Shown: positions 54,278 through 63,196, numbered from the stretch's first letter. The stretch: 64,000 bases of DNA from an uncultured Desulfovibrio sp. (GCA_937926875.1 CALBAX010000096.1:60136-124135), one strand, 5' to 3'. Made by a program: numbers and translations. Notes: generated by a model not told the origin, from the letters alone.

Positions 54278-56388
54278 GATGGCTCCTTGGGCGATGCGGC
54301 GGCTCCGACCAGATAATGCCGGGCAGAACGGCCGTTCAGGGTCACGGTCAGACCTCCCTGGACAGTCAGGGACGTCTGTTCAACGATATCTTGCGCTGCC
54401 CCGGAAACGGGCAGGGGGACGCGGAGGGTGGCGCTGCCGCTGCCAAAGTTGGCGGTCAGTACCCAGCAGCTGCCGTCAGGCAGGCGGGTGACGGTGGCCA
54501 GGGTCCCGGCAGGGCCGCTGACCACGCGCAAGAGCTGGCCCCGGGCCACGCCGGAGACGGCGCGGGCATGCAGCAGGCGGGCCATGATGCTCGCCGGGCT
54601 CTGGGGCAGGCGCAGCTCCTCCGAAAGCGGGCCAAAGGCCAGTGGCGCGGGCTCCACCTCGCCGGCGGCGGTCTCCGGCTCCAGCAGCGGGACGAGACCG
54701 GCACTGGCAGCCGTGCCCGGCGTGGACTTGGGCAGGGGCAGGGCGCCCTGCAATTCTTGCGGGCTCACGAAGGCCAGACCGGGCAGGCCCACACGCCAGG
54801 CAAGCAGCAGCAGGCAGGCCTCTTCCAGTTCCGTGTCGCGCCGGTCACGGGCGGGGGCGGCGTCGGGCTTGCGCCCAAGGGCTTCCCGGGCCAGACCGGC
54901 AGGCGTGGCAGGCCAGAAATATTCGTCGTCGTGCAGGCCGGAAAGACGGCAGGCACGCTGGAACAGTGCCTCGCCGCCGGGCAGGTCGCGCAGGGGGCGC
55001 CAGTCCACGCCCTGCCACTGGTGCAGGCCGCGGGCCAGACCTTCCTGCCGGACACCGCTGCTCATGGACTGGCGCAGCAGGGCAGCCAGGGGCGCGGCAT
55101 CGCCGGTCAGCAGGGCATATTCGGCGGCGGGGCTGGTGACGGTATCGCGGGTCAGGTCCACGGGGGCCCGCTGGATCAGGGGCGTCAGCGACGGGGGCAG
55201 GATGTCGGCCTGCATGGCCCAGCCGCCGTAACGGTGGATCTCGCGGGCAAGGGCGTCCAGGGCCTCCAGGCCGGGGGCCAGCTTGTCGCGGCGGGAGGGC
55301 TCCCCGCCGTCGGGCGGCACGTCCAGGCCCATGATGGCTTCGAGGTGCAGCCCGGCCAGGGTCTGCTGCTGCAGGCCGGTATGCCGGATGACCGCGGCGG
55401 AGAGCACGCGCCGGGCCTGTCCCGAAGGATCCTGCCAGAGCAGCACGGGGCGCAGCACGTTGCCCGCATAGCGGTACAGCCAGCGCCGGGGCTTGCCGTC
55501 GGAGCCGCGCACTTCGCCGGTGACGGCCCAGCCGCCGGGTGTGGCCCAGGGCAGGCCGTCGCGCAGCAGGGCCGGGGGCAGCAGGCCCTTGTCGGTGAGG
55601 GCACGGCATTGCTGGGCGTTGAGGGGGAGGCATTCCCATTCCTGCGGCGAGGCGGGCAGCGTGGCCCAGAGGGAGGCCGGGGCCTCCATCATGGCGTACA
55701 GGCCGCTGAAGCGGCTGGCGTGGCGGGCCTGGAGGAAAAAGTCCGGCCCCAGGCCCGTGGCGGCCGGGGGCAGGGAGCCGCCCAGCTGGAAGCCGCACGT
55801 GGCGGTGCGGGCGTTGAGCCGGGCGAACTGCTCGTCATCGCCGCTGCGGGCATCGAAGGCCAGGGACGTGGTGCCGGTACCGAAATCGGGGCGGAGCTGG
55901 TTGTGCCAGAGGGCGCCCTGTTCCTGGGACGGGGACAGATAGAGGCCGGAGAAGCCCATCCGCCGGAAGGCCTCCAGCGTGCCGGAGCGTGCCAGGGACT
56001 GCATGGCCGTGGCCTTGCCCCGCAGGGTGTGGGGATTGACCTCCAGCCAGCAGGGGGCGGCATCCAGCAGCAGGGGCAGGCGGTCATTGCTGCCGCTGTT
56101 GCCCCACAGGCGTTCCGAGCCCGAGACCTCGGCGGCCAGGTCGTCGGCATTGCCCAGCATGGACTGGCGTTCCAGCCACTGGATATAGCCGGGGTCGGCG
56201 CGCAGCAGGCTGCCGGGGGCCCTGTCGGGGCGTTCCGTCCCGGACAGGAGCAGCGGCTTGCGGCCGTGCGGGCCCATGACGTCCTGCGCACAGGCGCAGA
56301 GCAGCAGGGCCAGCACGACCGTCACAAGCCGCCAAAGGGCAAAGGTCGCTAACGGGCGGCCTTTTCTTCTTCCTTGGCCGCGTTCCAC
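54274..56388 (-). CDS. lipoprotein with degenerate alpha-amylase-like fold, 704 aa
   Basis: N-terminal basic region, hydrophobic helix and lipobox with Cys33 (ALLLCACAQD). The sequence following resembles a GH13 barrel in order: LEAFRRMGFSGLYLSP (like the barrel strand after the loop), then GDDEQFARLNARTATCGFQL and PDFFLQARH. TreS-like DSxAE-YALLTGD lies mid-protein, and the C-terminal beta domain WVLTANFGSGSATLRVP completes the order. The catalytic Asp and Glu of active GH13 are not seen, so I infer a non-catalytic carbohydrate-binding or scaffolding role. GTG 56388 has AAGGA 6 bases upstream and lies inside mazG. The gene overlaps the GT39-like gene by 4 bases. Confidence is high for the gene, low for function. 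Confidence 0.65.
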   Translation of the reverse strand: MERGQGRRKGRPLATFALWRLVTVVLALLLCACAQDVMGPHGRKPLLLSGTERPDRAPGSLLRADPGYIQWLERQSMLGNADDLAAEVSGSERLWGNSGSNDRLPLLLDAAPCWLEVNPHTLRGKATAMQSLARSGTLEAFRRMGFSGLYLSPSQEQGALWHNQLRPDFGTGTTSLAFDARSGDDEQFARLNARTATCGFQLGGSLPPAATGLGPDFFLQARHASRFSGLYAMMEAPASLWATLPASPQEWECLPLNAQQCRALTDKGLLPPALLRDGLPWATPGGWAVTGEVRGSDGKPRRWLYRYAGNVLRPVLLWQDPSGQARRVLSAAVIRHTGLQQQTLAGLHLEAIMGLDVPPDGGEPSRRDKLAPGLEALDALAREIHRYGGWAMQADILPPSLTPLIQRAPVDLTRDTVTSPAAEYALLTGDAAPLAALLRQSMSSGVRQEGLARGLHQWQGVDWRPLRDLPGGEALFQRACRLSGLHDDEYFWPATPAGLAREALGRKPDAAPARDRRDTELEEACLLLLAWRVGLPGLAFVSPQELQGALPLPKSTPGTAASAGLVPLLEPETAAGEVEPAPLAFGPLSEELRLPQSPASIMARLLHARAVSGVARGQLLRVVSGPAGTLATVTRLPDGSCWVLTANFGSGSATLRVPLPVSGAAQDIVEQTSLTVQGGLTVTLNGRSARHYLVGAAASPKEPS

Positions 56389-57146
56389 AGTTCGTCCTTT
56401 TCATCCAGCGACAGGTCGGGGAAATCCCGTCCCTGTTGCCGGGCCAGTTCTTCCATGCGGGCAAAGCGGCGCAGGAAGCGGGCCGTGGCCAGGTCCAGGG
56501 CTTCGCTGGCCTTGATGCCCTTGCGGCGGCCCATCTCGGTGATGCTGAAGATCAGGTCGCCCAGTTCGTGCTTCTGGGCCTCGGCGTCGTCCCCGGCGGA
56601 GGCGTCCAGCCATTCCAGCCATTCGGCTTCCACCTGCTGTTCCACTTCTTCGTCCTCGGGCCAGGTGAAGCCCACGCGGGCGGCCTTGGAATGGATGCGG
56701 TAGGCCTTGGTCAGCGGTGGCAGGCTGGCGGGCAGGGAGTCGAACAGGCCCTGGGGCTTGCCTTCGGCATCGGTGTGCTCGGCGCGTTTGATCTTTTCCC
56801 AGGTCTTGAGCTGCTCGTCCAGATTGTCGAAGGTCACGTCACCGAACACATGGGGATGGCGGCGTATCATCTTGGCCCGGTTGTTGTTCAGGGCGTCGTC
56901 CAGGCTGAACTGGCCGCGCTTCTGGTACAGGTGGGCCACGAAGAGCAGCAAAAAGGCCACGTCGCCCAGCTCTTCGCACACGTCGGCCGTGTTGCCGGAG
57001 CGGATGGCGCTGACCAGCTCGTGGCTTTCCTCGATGAGGTATTCGGTCAGGCTTTCGGGGGTCTGCTCCTTGTCCCAGGGGCAGCCGTTCTCGGCATCGG
57101 TCAGCCGTTCGATGACGGCCTGCAATTCTTCCAGAGCGCTTTTCAT
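56349..57146 (-). CDS. mazG: MazG nucleoside triphosphate pyrophosphohydrolase
   Basis: 265 residues with two MazG domains. The N-terminal one has GCPWDKEQTPESL (21-33) and the metal-site EESHE plus VCEELGDVAFLL (about 39-68). The second has AEAQKHELGDLIFSITEMGR near 195. MazG hydrolyses non-canonical NTPs and in some bacteria lowers ppGpp. It follows the CvpA-family gene by 21 bp. Its 3' end overlaps the GTG of the lipoprotein gene by 40 bases. Confidence 0.95.
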   Translation of the reverse strand: MKSALEELQAVIERLTDAENGCPWDKEQTPESLTEYLIEESHELVSAIRSGNTADVCEELGDVAFLLLFVAHLYQKRGQFSLDDALNNNRAKMIRRHPHVFGDVTFDNLDEQLKTWEKIKRAEHTDAEGKPQGLFDSLPASLPPLTKAYRIHSKAARVGFTWPEDEEVEQQVEAEWLEWLDASAGDDAEAQKHELGDLIFSITEMGRRKGIKASEALDLATARFLRRFARMEELARQQGRDFPDLSLDEKDELWNAAKEEEKAAR

Positions 57147-57167
57147 GAAACTGTTCCTTATGGAGGG

Positions 57168-57656
57168 TTAAAGTCCGAAACGGCTGATGAGGTCAGGCGG
57201 CAGCCAGCCGCGCACCTGGCTTATCAGGGAATTGAAATAGGGCAGGGCGCGCGAGTGGCGCAGGAACTCGGCATCGCCGAAGAGCTTCTGCAACAGCAGC
57301 AGGACCACGGCGCAGAGCAGCACGCCCTTGGCCAGCCCCAGCAGGCCGCCGGTGAGCTTGTCTATCCAGCCCACGAAGGAGAAGGCCAGCAGCTTTTGCA
57401 GCAGGCGCGCCAGCAGGCCCACGGCGATGAGCACGCCCAGGAAGAGCAGCACGTAGCTGGCGATGTTGCGCCAGGCCGGTTCGGTGATGAAGGTGAGGTG
57501 CGGGGCCAGCACGGTGTGGAAATGGTGGGAGACCCAGAAACCGCCCACGATGGACAGCAGGCCGGCGACCTCGCCCACGAAGCCGGTCCAGAACCCGCGG
57601 GCCGCGAAGGCCGTCAGGACCAGCACGATGATGACGTCGAAAATATCCTGTCCCAT
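57168..57656 (-). CDS. CvpA-family inner-membrane protein
   Basis: 162 residues and four hydrophobic helices with the CvpA pattern: MGQDIFDVIIVLVLTAFAAR, then GFWTGFVGEVAGLLSIVGGF, and GLLGLAKGVLLCAVVLLLL. CvpA homologues are needed for colicin V export and for resistance to deoxycholate. AGGAAGC precedes ATG 57656. It heads the operon with mazG. Confidence 0.85.
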   Translation of the reverse strand: MGQDIFDVIIVLVLTAFAARGFWTGFVGEVAGLLSIVGGFWVSHHFHTVLAPHLTFITEPAWRNIASYVLLFLGVLIAVGLLARLLQKLLAFSFVGWIDKLTGGLLGLAKGVLLCAVVLLLLQKLFGDAEFLRHSRALPYFNSLISQVRGWLPPDLISRFGL

Positions 57657-57845
57657 AAGCTTCCTGTAGGAAAATATCCTCCTGCGCCGTCGGGACGGCG
57701 GCATGGTCGCGGGGCGCCAGAGCTTCCGGCAGCCTGCGGCGGGCCGCATCCGTTCGTGCAGGTACGGGCGCAGCATAGCAAAAGGGGGGGCAGGACACAA
57801 TCCGTCCGTCTGTACAGATGGGGCCCGATAGGCTATGCTTGCGGG

Positions 57846-58628
57846 ATGGATACGCGATTGGGAAACTTGCTGGAACAGGCCGGACTGGCCTGCAACAGTG
57901 CGGGGTCTCCGGCGGCAGGGGCCGCTCCCGGGGACGAAGAGGAAAGCCACGGCCTGACGGCCTACACCCCCTTCATCTCCGTGCGGGCCTGCGGCCGTTT
58001 GTGGCGCCTGCAGCGCGCCGCCGACCTGGAGACCCTGTGGAACGCCATGCTGGACGATCCGCAGGATTTCGAGGACGAACGCCTGCCTTACTGGACGGAG
58101 CTGTGGCCGTCCAGCATCGCCCTGTGCCGCTGGCTGGAAGAGCGCCGTGCCGAGATCGCCGGGCGCCCCTGCCTCGACCTGGGCTGCGGCCTGGGGCTCA
58201 CGGCCATGGTGGGCCAGTGGCTGGGCGCGCAGGTCATCGGCATGGATTATGAAGAAGAGGCCCTGCGTTTCGCCAGCCTCAATGCCCGGCACAACAGGGT
58301 GTCCTCGCCCCTGTGGACCGTCATGGACTGGCGGCAGCCCGCCGTGCGGCCCCGCAGCATCTTCCGTCTTTGGGGCGGCGACATCATGTACGAGAAGCGC
58401 TTCGTGGCGCCGGTGATGCACTTCCTTTCCCATGTGCTGTCCGATGACGGCGCGGCCTGGGTGGCCGAGCCCGGGCGCGGCGTGTACGAGGCATTTTTGC
58501 AGGCCCTGCACGGCGGCGGCCTGGAAGGACGGCGCGTGTTCACCGAGCGTGTGGAGCCCCTGTATGCCCAGCCCGTGCCCGTCACGGTGGCCGTGTGGGA
58601 GATACGCCGTCGCGTCCGGCCCGCGTAG
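57846..58628 (+). CDS. lysine-methyltransferase-like SAM methyltransferase
   Basis: 260 residues. The SAM loop LDLGCGLGLTAMVGQWL lies at about 110-126, preceded by LPYWTELWPSSIALCRWL (about 81-98), the pattern of the Methyltransf_16/METTL21 group. An acidic motif II GMDYEEEALRFASLN and a WRQP strand follow. These enzymes methylate lysines of cytosolic proteins. A ribosome site is weak. Assignment to a target is not possible. Confidence 0.78.
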   Translation: MDTRLGNLLEQAGLACNSAGSPAAGAAPGDEEESHGLTAYTPFISVRACGRLWRLQRAADLETLWNAMLDDPQDFEDERLPYWTELWPSSIALCRWLEERRAEIAGRPCLDLGCGLGLTAMVGQWLGAQVIGMDYEEEALRFASLNARHNRVSSPLWTVMDWRQPAVRPRSIFRLWGGDIMYEKRFVAPVMHFLSHVLSDDGAAWVAEPGRGVYEAFLQALHGGGLEGRRVFTERVEPLYAQPVPVTVAVWEIRRRVRPA

Positions 58629-58950
58629 GCCGGGGCTGTGGCTGCAAGGGGAGCACCTCGCCCCCGGCTGTCAGTCATCATTGCCTGCGCGGTCGCGGGA
58701 GCATTGCCCGCCGGTCGTGCGGCCGGGATGCCGGGCCGGGACGCCGGATCCTTTGCTGCACGCTTCCGGCATGCCGGGCGCGCTCCTGTGGCTGCCATCC
58801 GGCCTGTCTGCCCCTTTCCCGGCCTGTTTTTTCGGAAGACGCCATGCCACCGGGCAGGGCCGGGCAAAGGCCTCTGGATTTTCAGGAAGATTTTGCTAGA
58901 TTCACCACCGGGCACCGCCGGACGGTGCCCCGGCAGCACGGGGGCGAACA
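58629..58950 (+). other. gene-free region before nikR
   Basis: No gene is supported. It contains an AT-rich piece around 58879-58902 with a possible -10 TAGATT (58897-58902) and an inverted repeat GGGCACCG/CGGTGCCC (58910-58917, 58923-58930) just before the nikR start. No GTGTTAC-type NikR site was seen. Confidence 0.4.
58910..58930 (+). promoter_or_regulatory. inverted repeat before nikR
   Basis: GGGCACCG-ccgga-CGGTGCCC, a perfect 8-bp stem, ends 20 bp before the start. It shares the GGCACCG/CGGTGCC arms with the pdxS leader repeat. Confidence 0.5.
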
Positions 58951-59370
58951 ATGGGAAAACTGACACGTTTTGGTGTTTCTCTGGACGAAGAGCTGCTGGA
59001 ACCTTTCGACGCCCTGTGCGCCGTCAAGGGCTACAGCAACCGCTCCGAAGCCATCCGGGACCTCATCCGCAAGGCCCTTGTGGCCGAGGAGTGGCAGCAG
59101 GCCGACGGCCAGGGCGCGGGCACGCTGACCCTGGTCTATGACCATCACAAGAACGACCTGGCCCGCCGCCTGACCCAGATGCAGCACGACGAGCATGACA
59201 TCATCATCGCCACCCTGCATGTGCATCTGGACCATCACAATTGCCTTGAGGTGCTCCTCCTCAAAGGCGAGGCCGCCCGCGTGCGTGCGCTGGCCGACAA
59301 GCTCATTTCCTGCAAGGGTGTCAAACACGGCACCTTCAGCGGTACAACTACAGGACAGGATCTCGCATAA
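58951..59370 (+). CDS. nikR: nickel-responsive regulator NikR
   Basis: A ribbon-helix-helix repressor of 139 residues that controls nickel uptake. The DNA-binding N-terminus is MGKLTRFGVSLDEELLEPFD, and the high-affinity nickel ligands are His79, His90, His92 and Cys98. These match E. coli His76, His87, His89 and Cys95. Nickel is needed for [NiFe] hydrogenase, and zinc/nickel balance may matter. The TAA overlaps the ATG of folE2 (TAATG). Confidence 0.96.
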   Translation: MGKLTRFGVSLDEELLEPFDALCAVKGYSNRSEAIRDLIRKALVAEEWQQADGQGAGTLTLVYDHHKNDLARRLTQMQHDEHDIIIATLHVHLDHHNCLEVLLLKGEAARVRALADKLISCKGVKHGTFSGTTTGQDLA

Positions 59371-60161
59371 TGGAAGACGTGCAACGCCATGCCCCCAGGG
59401 TCCCCATCAATATCGACCGCGTCGGCATCCGCGGCATCACCGTGCCGCTGCTGGTGCGCGACCGCGCCCAGGGCAGCCGCCAGACCGTGGCCCGGGTGGA
59501 CCTTGGTGTGGATCTGCCCGCCTCGTTCAAGGGCACGCACATGAGCCGCTTCATCGAGGCGCTGGAAGAATGGAACGACGAAATCAACTACCAGTCGGTG
59601 CGCCGCCTGCTGGCCACGGTCAAGGAACGCCTGGAAGCGCGCCGCTCCTATGTGCGCTTCTGCTTCCCCTATTTCGTGCACAAGCCCGCGCCTTCGTCGG
59701 GCATCAAGAGCATAGTCTCCTATGAATGCCGCCTGACCGGGGAACTGGACGAGAAAGGCCAGTCCTTCCTGCTGGAAGTGGATGTGCCCGTGATGACCGT
59801 GTGCCCCTGCTCCAAGGCCATCAGCCGCGAGGGCGCGCACAGCCAGCGCACCATGATCCGTCTGGCCGTGCGCATGTCGGGCTTCAGCTGGATCGAGGAA
59901 TTCATCGAGATGGCCGAGGCTTCGGGCTCGTCCGCCGTCTACACCCTGCTCAAGCGCGAGGACGAGAAATACGTCACCGAACACGCCTTCGCCCAGCCCA
60001 CCTTCGTGGAGGACGTGGTGCGCAACGTGGCCCAGCGCCTGACGGAGCACGAGCATGTGCGCTGGTTCCGCGTGGAGGTGGAGAGCATGGAATCCATCCA
60101 CAGCCACAATGCCTTTGCCTGCATCGAACGCGACCTGCGGGCGCAGGACGGACAGGCCTAG
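59370..60161 (+). CDS. folE2: GTP cyclohydrolase IB
   Basis: Makes dihydroneopterin triphosphate, the first step of folate and pterin synthesis. It is metal-flexible, unlike the zinc-dependent FolE. 263 residues: TVCPCSKAIS with Cys145 and Cys147 (about 144-153), EGAHSQRT with His157, and PTFVEDVVRNVAQRL. Overlap with nikR implies shared translation. A terminator follows 15 bp after the stop. Confidence 0.95.
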   Translation: MEDVQRHAPRVPINIDRVGIRGITVPLLVRDRAQGSRQTVARVDLGVDLPASFKGTHMSRFIEALEEWNDEINYQSVRRLLATVKERLEARRSYVRFCFPYFVHKPAPSSGIKSIVSYECRLTGELDEKGQSFLLEVDVPVMTVCPCSKAISREGAHSQRTMIRLAVRMSGFSWIEEFIEMAEASGSSAVYTLLKREDEKYVTEHAFAQPTFVEDVVRNVAQRLTEHEHVRWFRVEVESMESIHSHNAFACIERDLRAQDGQA

Positions 60162-60175
60162 CCAGCGCGTGAGGA

Positions 60176-60201
60176 AGCCGGGAAAGTCCCGGCTTTTTTT
60201 T
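60176..60201 (+). terminator. terminator after folE2
   Basis: AGCCGGG/CCCGGCT with a 5-base loop is followed by eight T. Confidence 0.93.
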
Positions 60202-60433
60202 GTACGATACTGCGGTCAAAAAATTTTTCCCAAAAAGTTTTTTACACTTGACAGCAGCCTGTGCTAATACACTCACGCCCAAGCTTCGTATGGCCTTGGG
60301 GCAGGGCAGGCCGTCCGGCCGTCGTCCTGTCCCCTGCAGGGACTGTCCCTCTGCCGGCGGCATGCGGGCCTTCATCCCTGCCGCCCGGGCCCTTCCCCTC
60401 TTTTTGGTTGCGATTTCTTACCCCGGAGAAAGC

Positions 60434-61318
60434 ATGCGTCTTGTCCCAAGACTGCTGATACCCCTTGCCATGGGCCTGTTGGCCCTGAGCGCCGGTTGCG
60501 CCTCCCATTCCGGGTCCGGCTCTTCCGGTTATCCCGAAGAATCCTGGTACGCGCAGCGCCAGCGCGCGGCGCAGGAAGCCCGCTTCCGCCGCTCCTATGA
60601 AGCCGTTTTCGATGAAAGCGTCGAGGAGGGCGGCCCCCGGCAGGCCAAGGCCGTGCAGGTGGCCCGCTCCGCCATCGGTACCCCCTATGTGCCCGGCGGG
60701 CGCAATCCCGGCGGCTTCGACTGTTCCGGCCTCGTCCAGTGGGCCTACAAGAGCGTGGGCATCAACCTGCCGCGCACGGCCCGGGAGCAGTCGGCCGTAG
60801 GCAAGCGCATCACCCGTGTGGAAGACATGCGCGCCGGTGACATCGTGGCCTTCCACCATCCCCGCCGCGGCTACCATACCGGCATCTATGTGGGGGACGG
60901 GAAGTTCGTCCACAGCCCCCGCCGCCGGACGCGTGTGCGCATCAACAGCCTTGACGACCCGTATTTCAGAACTACCTTCATGGGAGCCCGACGCGTGGAA
61001 GGCAGCGACGCCTTCAGTGCCGAGGAACTGCGCATGGCCGCCTATGCCGAAGAGCAGGCCGTGCGCGAGATCTCGCACAGCCGCAGCAAGAGCAAGGCCG
61101 GCGTCAGCCAGAAGAACACGCGGGACAAGAAGAGCAGCGTCCAGAAGAAGAACAGTCGCAGCAAAAGCAAGAGCAGCGTCCAGAAAAAGAGCAGTCGCAG
61201 CAAAAGCAAGAGCAGCGTCCAGAAGAAGAGCGGCCGCAGCAACAGCAAAAGCAGCGTCCAGAAGCAGGACAGAAGCAAAAAAAGTTCCAGCAAGCAGAGA
61301 CGCAATATCAAGAAATAG
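60434..61318 (+). CDS. NlpC/P60 cell-wall lipoprotein with Lys/Ser-rich repeat tail
   Basis: 294 residues. Lipobox LSAGC gives Cys22; the NlpC/P60 domain spans about 70-175, with catalytic Cys97 (FDCSGLVQW), His148 (YHTGIYVGDG) and His160. Such enzymes cleave within the peptide stems of peptidoglycan. From about residue 225 a strongly basic tail begins, with a 13-residue repeat K-S-S-V-Q-K-K-x-S-R-S-K-S in about three and a half copies. GGAGAA precedes ATG 60434; the longer ORF to 60200 has no ribosome site. Confidence 0.88.
   Translation: MRLVPRLLIPLAMGLLALSAGCASHSGSGSSGYPEESWYAQRQRAAQEARFRRSYEAVFDESVEEGGPRQAKAVQVARSAIGTPYVPGGRNPGGFDCSGLVQWAYKSVGINLPRTAREQSAVGKRITRVEDMRAGDIVAFHHPRRGYHTGIYVGDGKFVHSPRRRTRVRINSLDDPYFRTTFMGARRVEGSDAFSAEELRMAAYAEEQAVREISHSRSKSKAGVSQKNTRDKKSSVQKKNSRSKSKSSVQKKSSRSKSKSSVQKKSGRSNSKSSVQKQDRSKKSSSKQRRNIKK
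61130..61270 (+). repeat. 39-bp in-frame tandem repeats
   Basis: Units at 61130-61168, 61169-61207 and 61208-61246 plus a partial one encode the basic 13-residue repeat of the NlpC/P60 protein. Adjacent units differ at a few positions. Confidence 0.9.
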
Positions 61319-61390
61319 GCCGTCCTTTCGTCGGCAACGGGAGGACGGCATGACCCGGGCCCTTGTGCCCGGCCTATACGGGAGTCGATC

Positions 61391-61900
61391 ATGCTTCCTC
61401 TCATGAGCCCCCAGGATGTCCGAAGAAAACTGGAAGCCGGCGAGATCCGGCTCGTGGATATACGTGAACCCGATGAAGTGGAAGCCCTGCGCATCGAAGG
61501 CGCGGAGATAGCCCCCCTGTCGGTCATCCGCTGGCAGGATTTCCGTCCCGTGACGGACAAGCCCGTGGTCTTCACCTGCAACTCGGGCCGCCGCACCAAG
61601 AACAGCAGCGACCTGCTGGAACAGATGGCCGCCGGTGAGGCCTGGCAGATGGAAGGCGGGGCCACGGCCTGGGACAAGGCCGGTCTTCCCGTGGTGCGCA
61701 GCCGCCGCAGCCTGCCCATGTTCCGGCAGATACAGATCGGCGCGGGCGGCATGGTGCTGCTGGGCCTGGCCCTGGGCCTTGCCTGGCCGCAGTGGCTCTG
61801 GCTGAGCGCTTTTGTGGGCGCGGGCCTGGTCTTTGCCGGGGTGACGGGCTTCTGCGGCTTGGGCCTGTTGCTGGCCCGCATGCCGTGGAACAAAAAATAG
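61391..61900 (+). CDS. rhodanese domain fused to a DUF2892-type membrane domain
   Basis: 169 residues. The rhodanese domain (1 to about 105) has VDIREPDEV and the active-site Cys63 in FTCNSGRRT. A C-terminal hydrophobic pair of helices (about 110-160) matches DUF2892/inner-membrane-anchored rhodaneses such as YgaP. It moves sulfane sulfur at the membrane, consistent with sulfur metabolism. GGGAG lies before the ATG. Confidence 0.9.
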   Translation: MLPLMSPQDVRRKLEAGEIRLVDIREPDEVEALRIEGAEIAPLSVIRWQDFRPVTDKPVVFTCNSGRRTKNSSDLLEQMAAGEAWQMEGGATAWDKAGLPVVRSRRSLPMFRQIQIGAGGMVLLGLALGLAWPQWLWLSAFVGAGLVFAGVTGFCGLGLLLARMPWNKK

Positions 61901-61923
61901 TCGCCGCGCAGACAGATTTTCCC

Positions 61924-61965
61924 AAAGGGGAAGGGGGCTCCCGTCAGGGGGTCCCCTTCCCCTTT
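61924..61965 (+). terminator. hairpin after the rhodanese gene
   Basis: A 13-bp perfect stem (61924-61936, 61953-61965) has a 16-base loop; the 3' arm ends in TTT. Confidence 0.65.
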
Positions 61966-62017
61966 CGTACATATCCTTTACACACAGACGGCCCGTACCG
62001 GCGTTTTCGGAGGCGGC

Positions 62018-63115
62018 ATGACCATCCCCTGCGCACTGCCCCGCAGCCTGCAAGCCCATCGTTACCACCACGTGTCGTCAGCTTCTTCCCGTCCCGTACG
62101 GGGACGGCTGGCCCCCAGCCCTACGGGATACATGCATCTGGGCAATGCCTGGGCCTTCCTTTTGGCCTGGCTGGCGGTGCGCAGCGCCGGCGGGACGCTG
62201 GTCCTGCGCATGGAGGACATCGATCCCCAGCGTTCGCGTCCCGAATACGCCCGGGCCCTGGTGGAGGATCTGCGCTGGCTGGGGCTGGACTGGGACGAAG
62301 GCCCGGCCGTGGATGGTGCCATCCCGGCCGATGGCAGGGACATGGTGGAGCAGGGGCCGTGCGGCCCCTATTTCCAGAGCGCCCGCACAACCCTGTATGC
62401 CGAGACATTGGATGCCATGGGCCATGCCGGGCTGGTCTATCCCTGCTACTGTACCCGCAAGGAGCTGCGCCAGCTGGCCGGGGCGCCCCATGTGGACGAT
62501 GCCGGGGCTCCCTATCCCGGCACCTGTCGTCATCTGGGCCCGGAAGAACGACGCCGGCGCGAGGCCCAGGGGCGGCGTGCCTGTCTGCGGCTGCGCTGTC
62601 CCGAAGGGCGATTCCGCTTTCAGGATGCCCTGCTGGGCGAGCAGTCTTTCAGTCTGGAGGACTGCGGGGGGGATTTCGCTTTGCGCCGTTCCGACGGCGT
62701 GGTGGCCTACCAGCTGGCCGTGGCCCTGGACGATGCCCTGATGGGCATCACCCAGGTGGTGCGGGGCCGCGACATCCTGGCATCCACGCCGCGCCAGCTG
62801 GCCCTGCTGCGCCTGTGGGGCTTCGAGCCGCCCACCTATGCCCACATCCCGCTGCTGCTGGACGGACAGGGGGAGCGTCTGGCCAAGCGCCACCAGAGCC
62901 TGGGGGTACGCGAGCTGCGCCGCCAGGGAGTCGCGGCGGCGGATATCATGGGCGTGCTGGCCCTGCTGGCCGGTCTGCGCCCGGACATGCGTCCGCTGGC
63001 GGCGGCGGATCTGCTGGCGGACTTCCGGCTGGAGCGCTTGCCCCGGCATGACGTCTGTCTGCGGGATCTGCCCTGTGTGCCGGACTGGTTGCGGCCCCTG
63101 TGTCTGCCGTGCTGA
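62018..63115 (+). CDS. gluQ: glutamyl-Q tRNA(Asp) synthetase
   Basis: A truncated GluRS-like enzyme of 365 residues that attaches glutamate to queuosine in tRNA-Asp; it lacks the anticodon-binding domain. The HIGH-like PSPTGYMHLGNAW (about 34-46) and AKRHQS (at the KMSKS position) flank the class I core. The GluQRS zinc site C-x-C-x~20-Y-x3-C is present (CYCTRKEL and YPGTC). GGAGG precedes the ATG. It is longer than E. coli GluQRS (308). Confidence 0.94.
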   Translation: MTIPCALPRSLQAHRYHHVSSASSRPVRGRLAPSPTGYMHLGNAWAFLLAWLAVRSAGGTLVLRMEDIDPQRSRPEYARALVEDLRWLGLDWDEGPAVDGAIPADGRDMVEQGPCGPYFQSARTTLYAETLDAMGHAGLVYPCYCTRKELRQLAGAPHVDDAGAPYPGTCRHLGPEERRRREAQGRRACLRLRCPEGRFRFQDALLGEQSFSLEDCGGDFALRRSDGVVAYQLAVALDDALMGITQVVRGRDILASTPRQLALLRLWGFEPPTYAHIPLLLDGQGERLAKRHQSLGVRELRRQGVAAADIMGVLALLAGLRPDMRPLAAADLLADFRLERLPRHDVCLRDLPCVPDWLRPLCLPC

Positions 63116-63124
63116 CGGGCGGAT

Positions 63125-63153
63125 TTGTCTTTTATGAAAAAAAACGCTATAAT
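63125..63153 (+). promoter_or_regulatory. strong sigma70-type promoter
   Basis: TTGTCT (63125-63130), an exact 17-base spacer and a perfect TATAAT (63148-63153) lie 43 bp before the next gene. Confidence 0.75.
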
Positions 63154-63196
63154 TAGCTTTTGAAATTTTCTTGCCCGTTGTCGGGCTGGAGGCAAT

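Noticed and set aside
51560..54316. 918-residue plus-strand frame
   Set aside because: Antisense of the Ala/Pro-rich membrane protein; composition is Gly/Gln/Arg low complexity.
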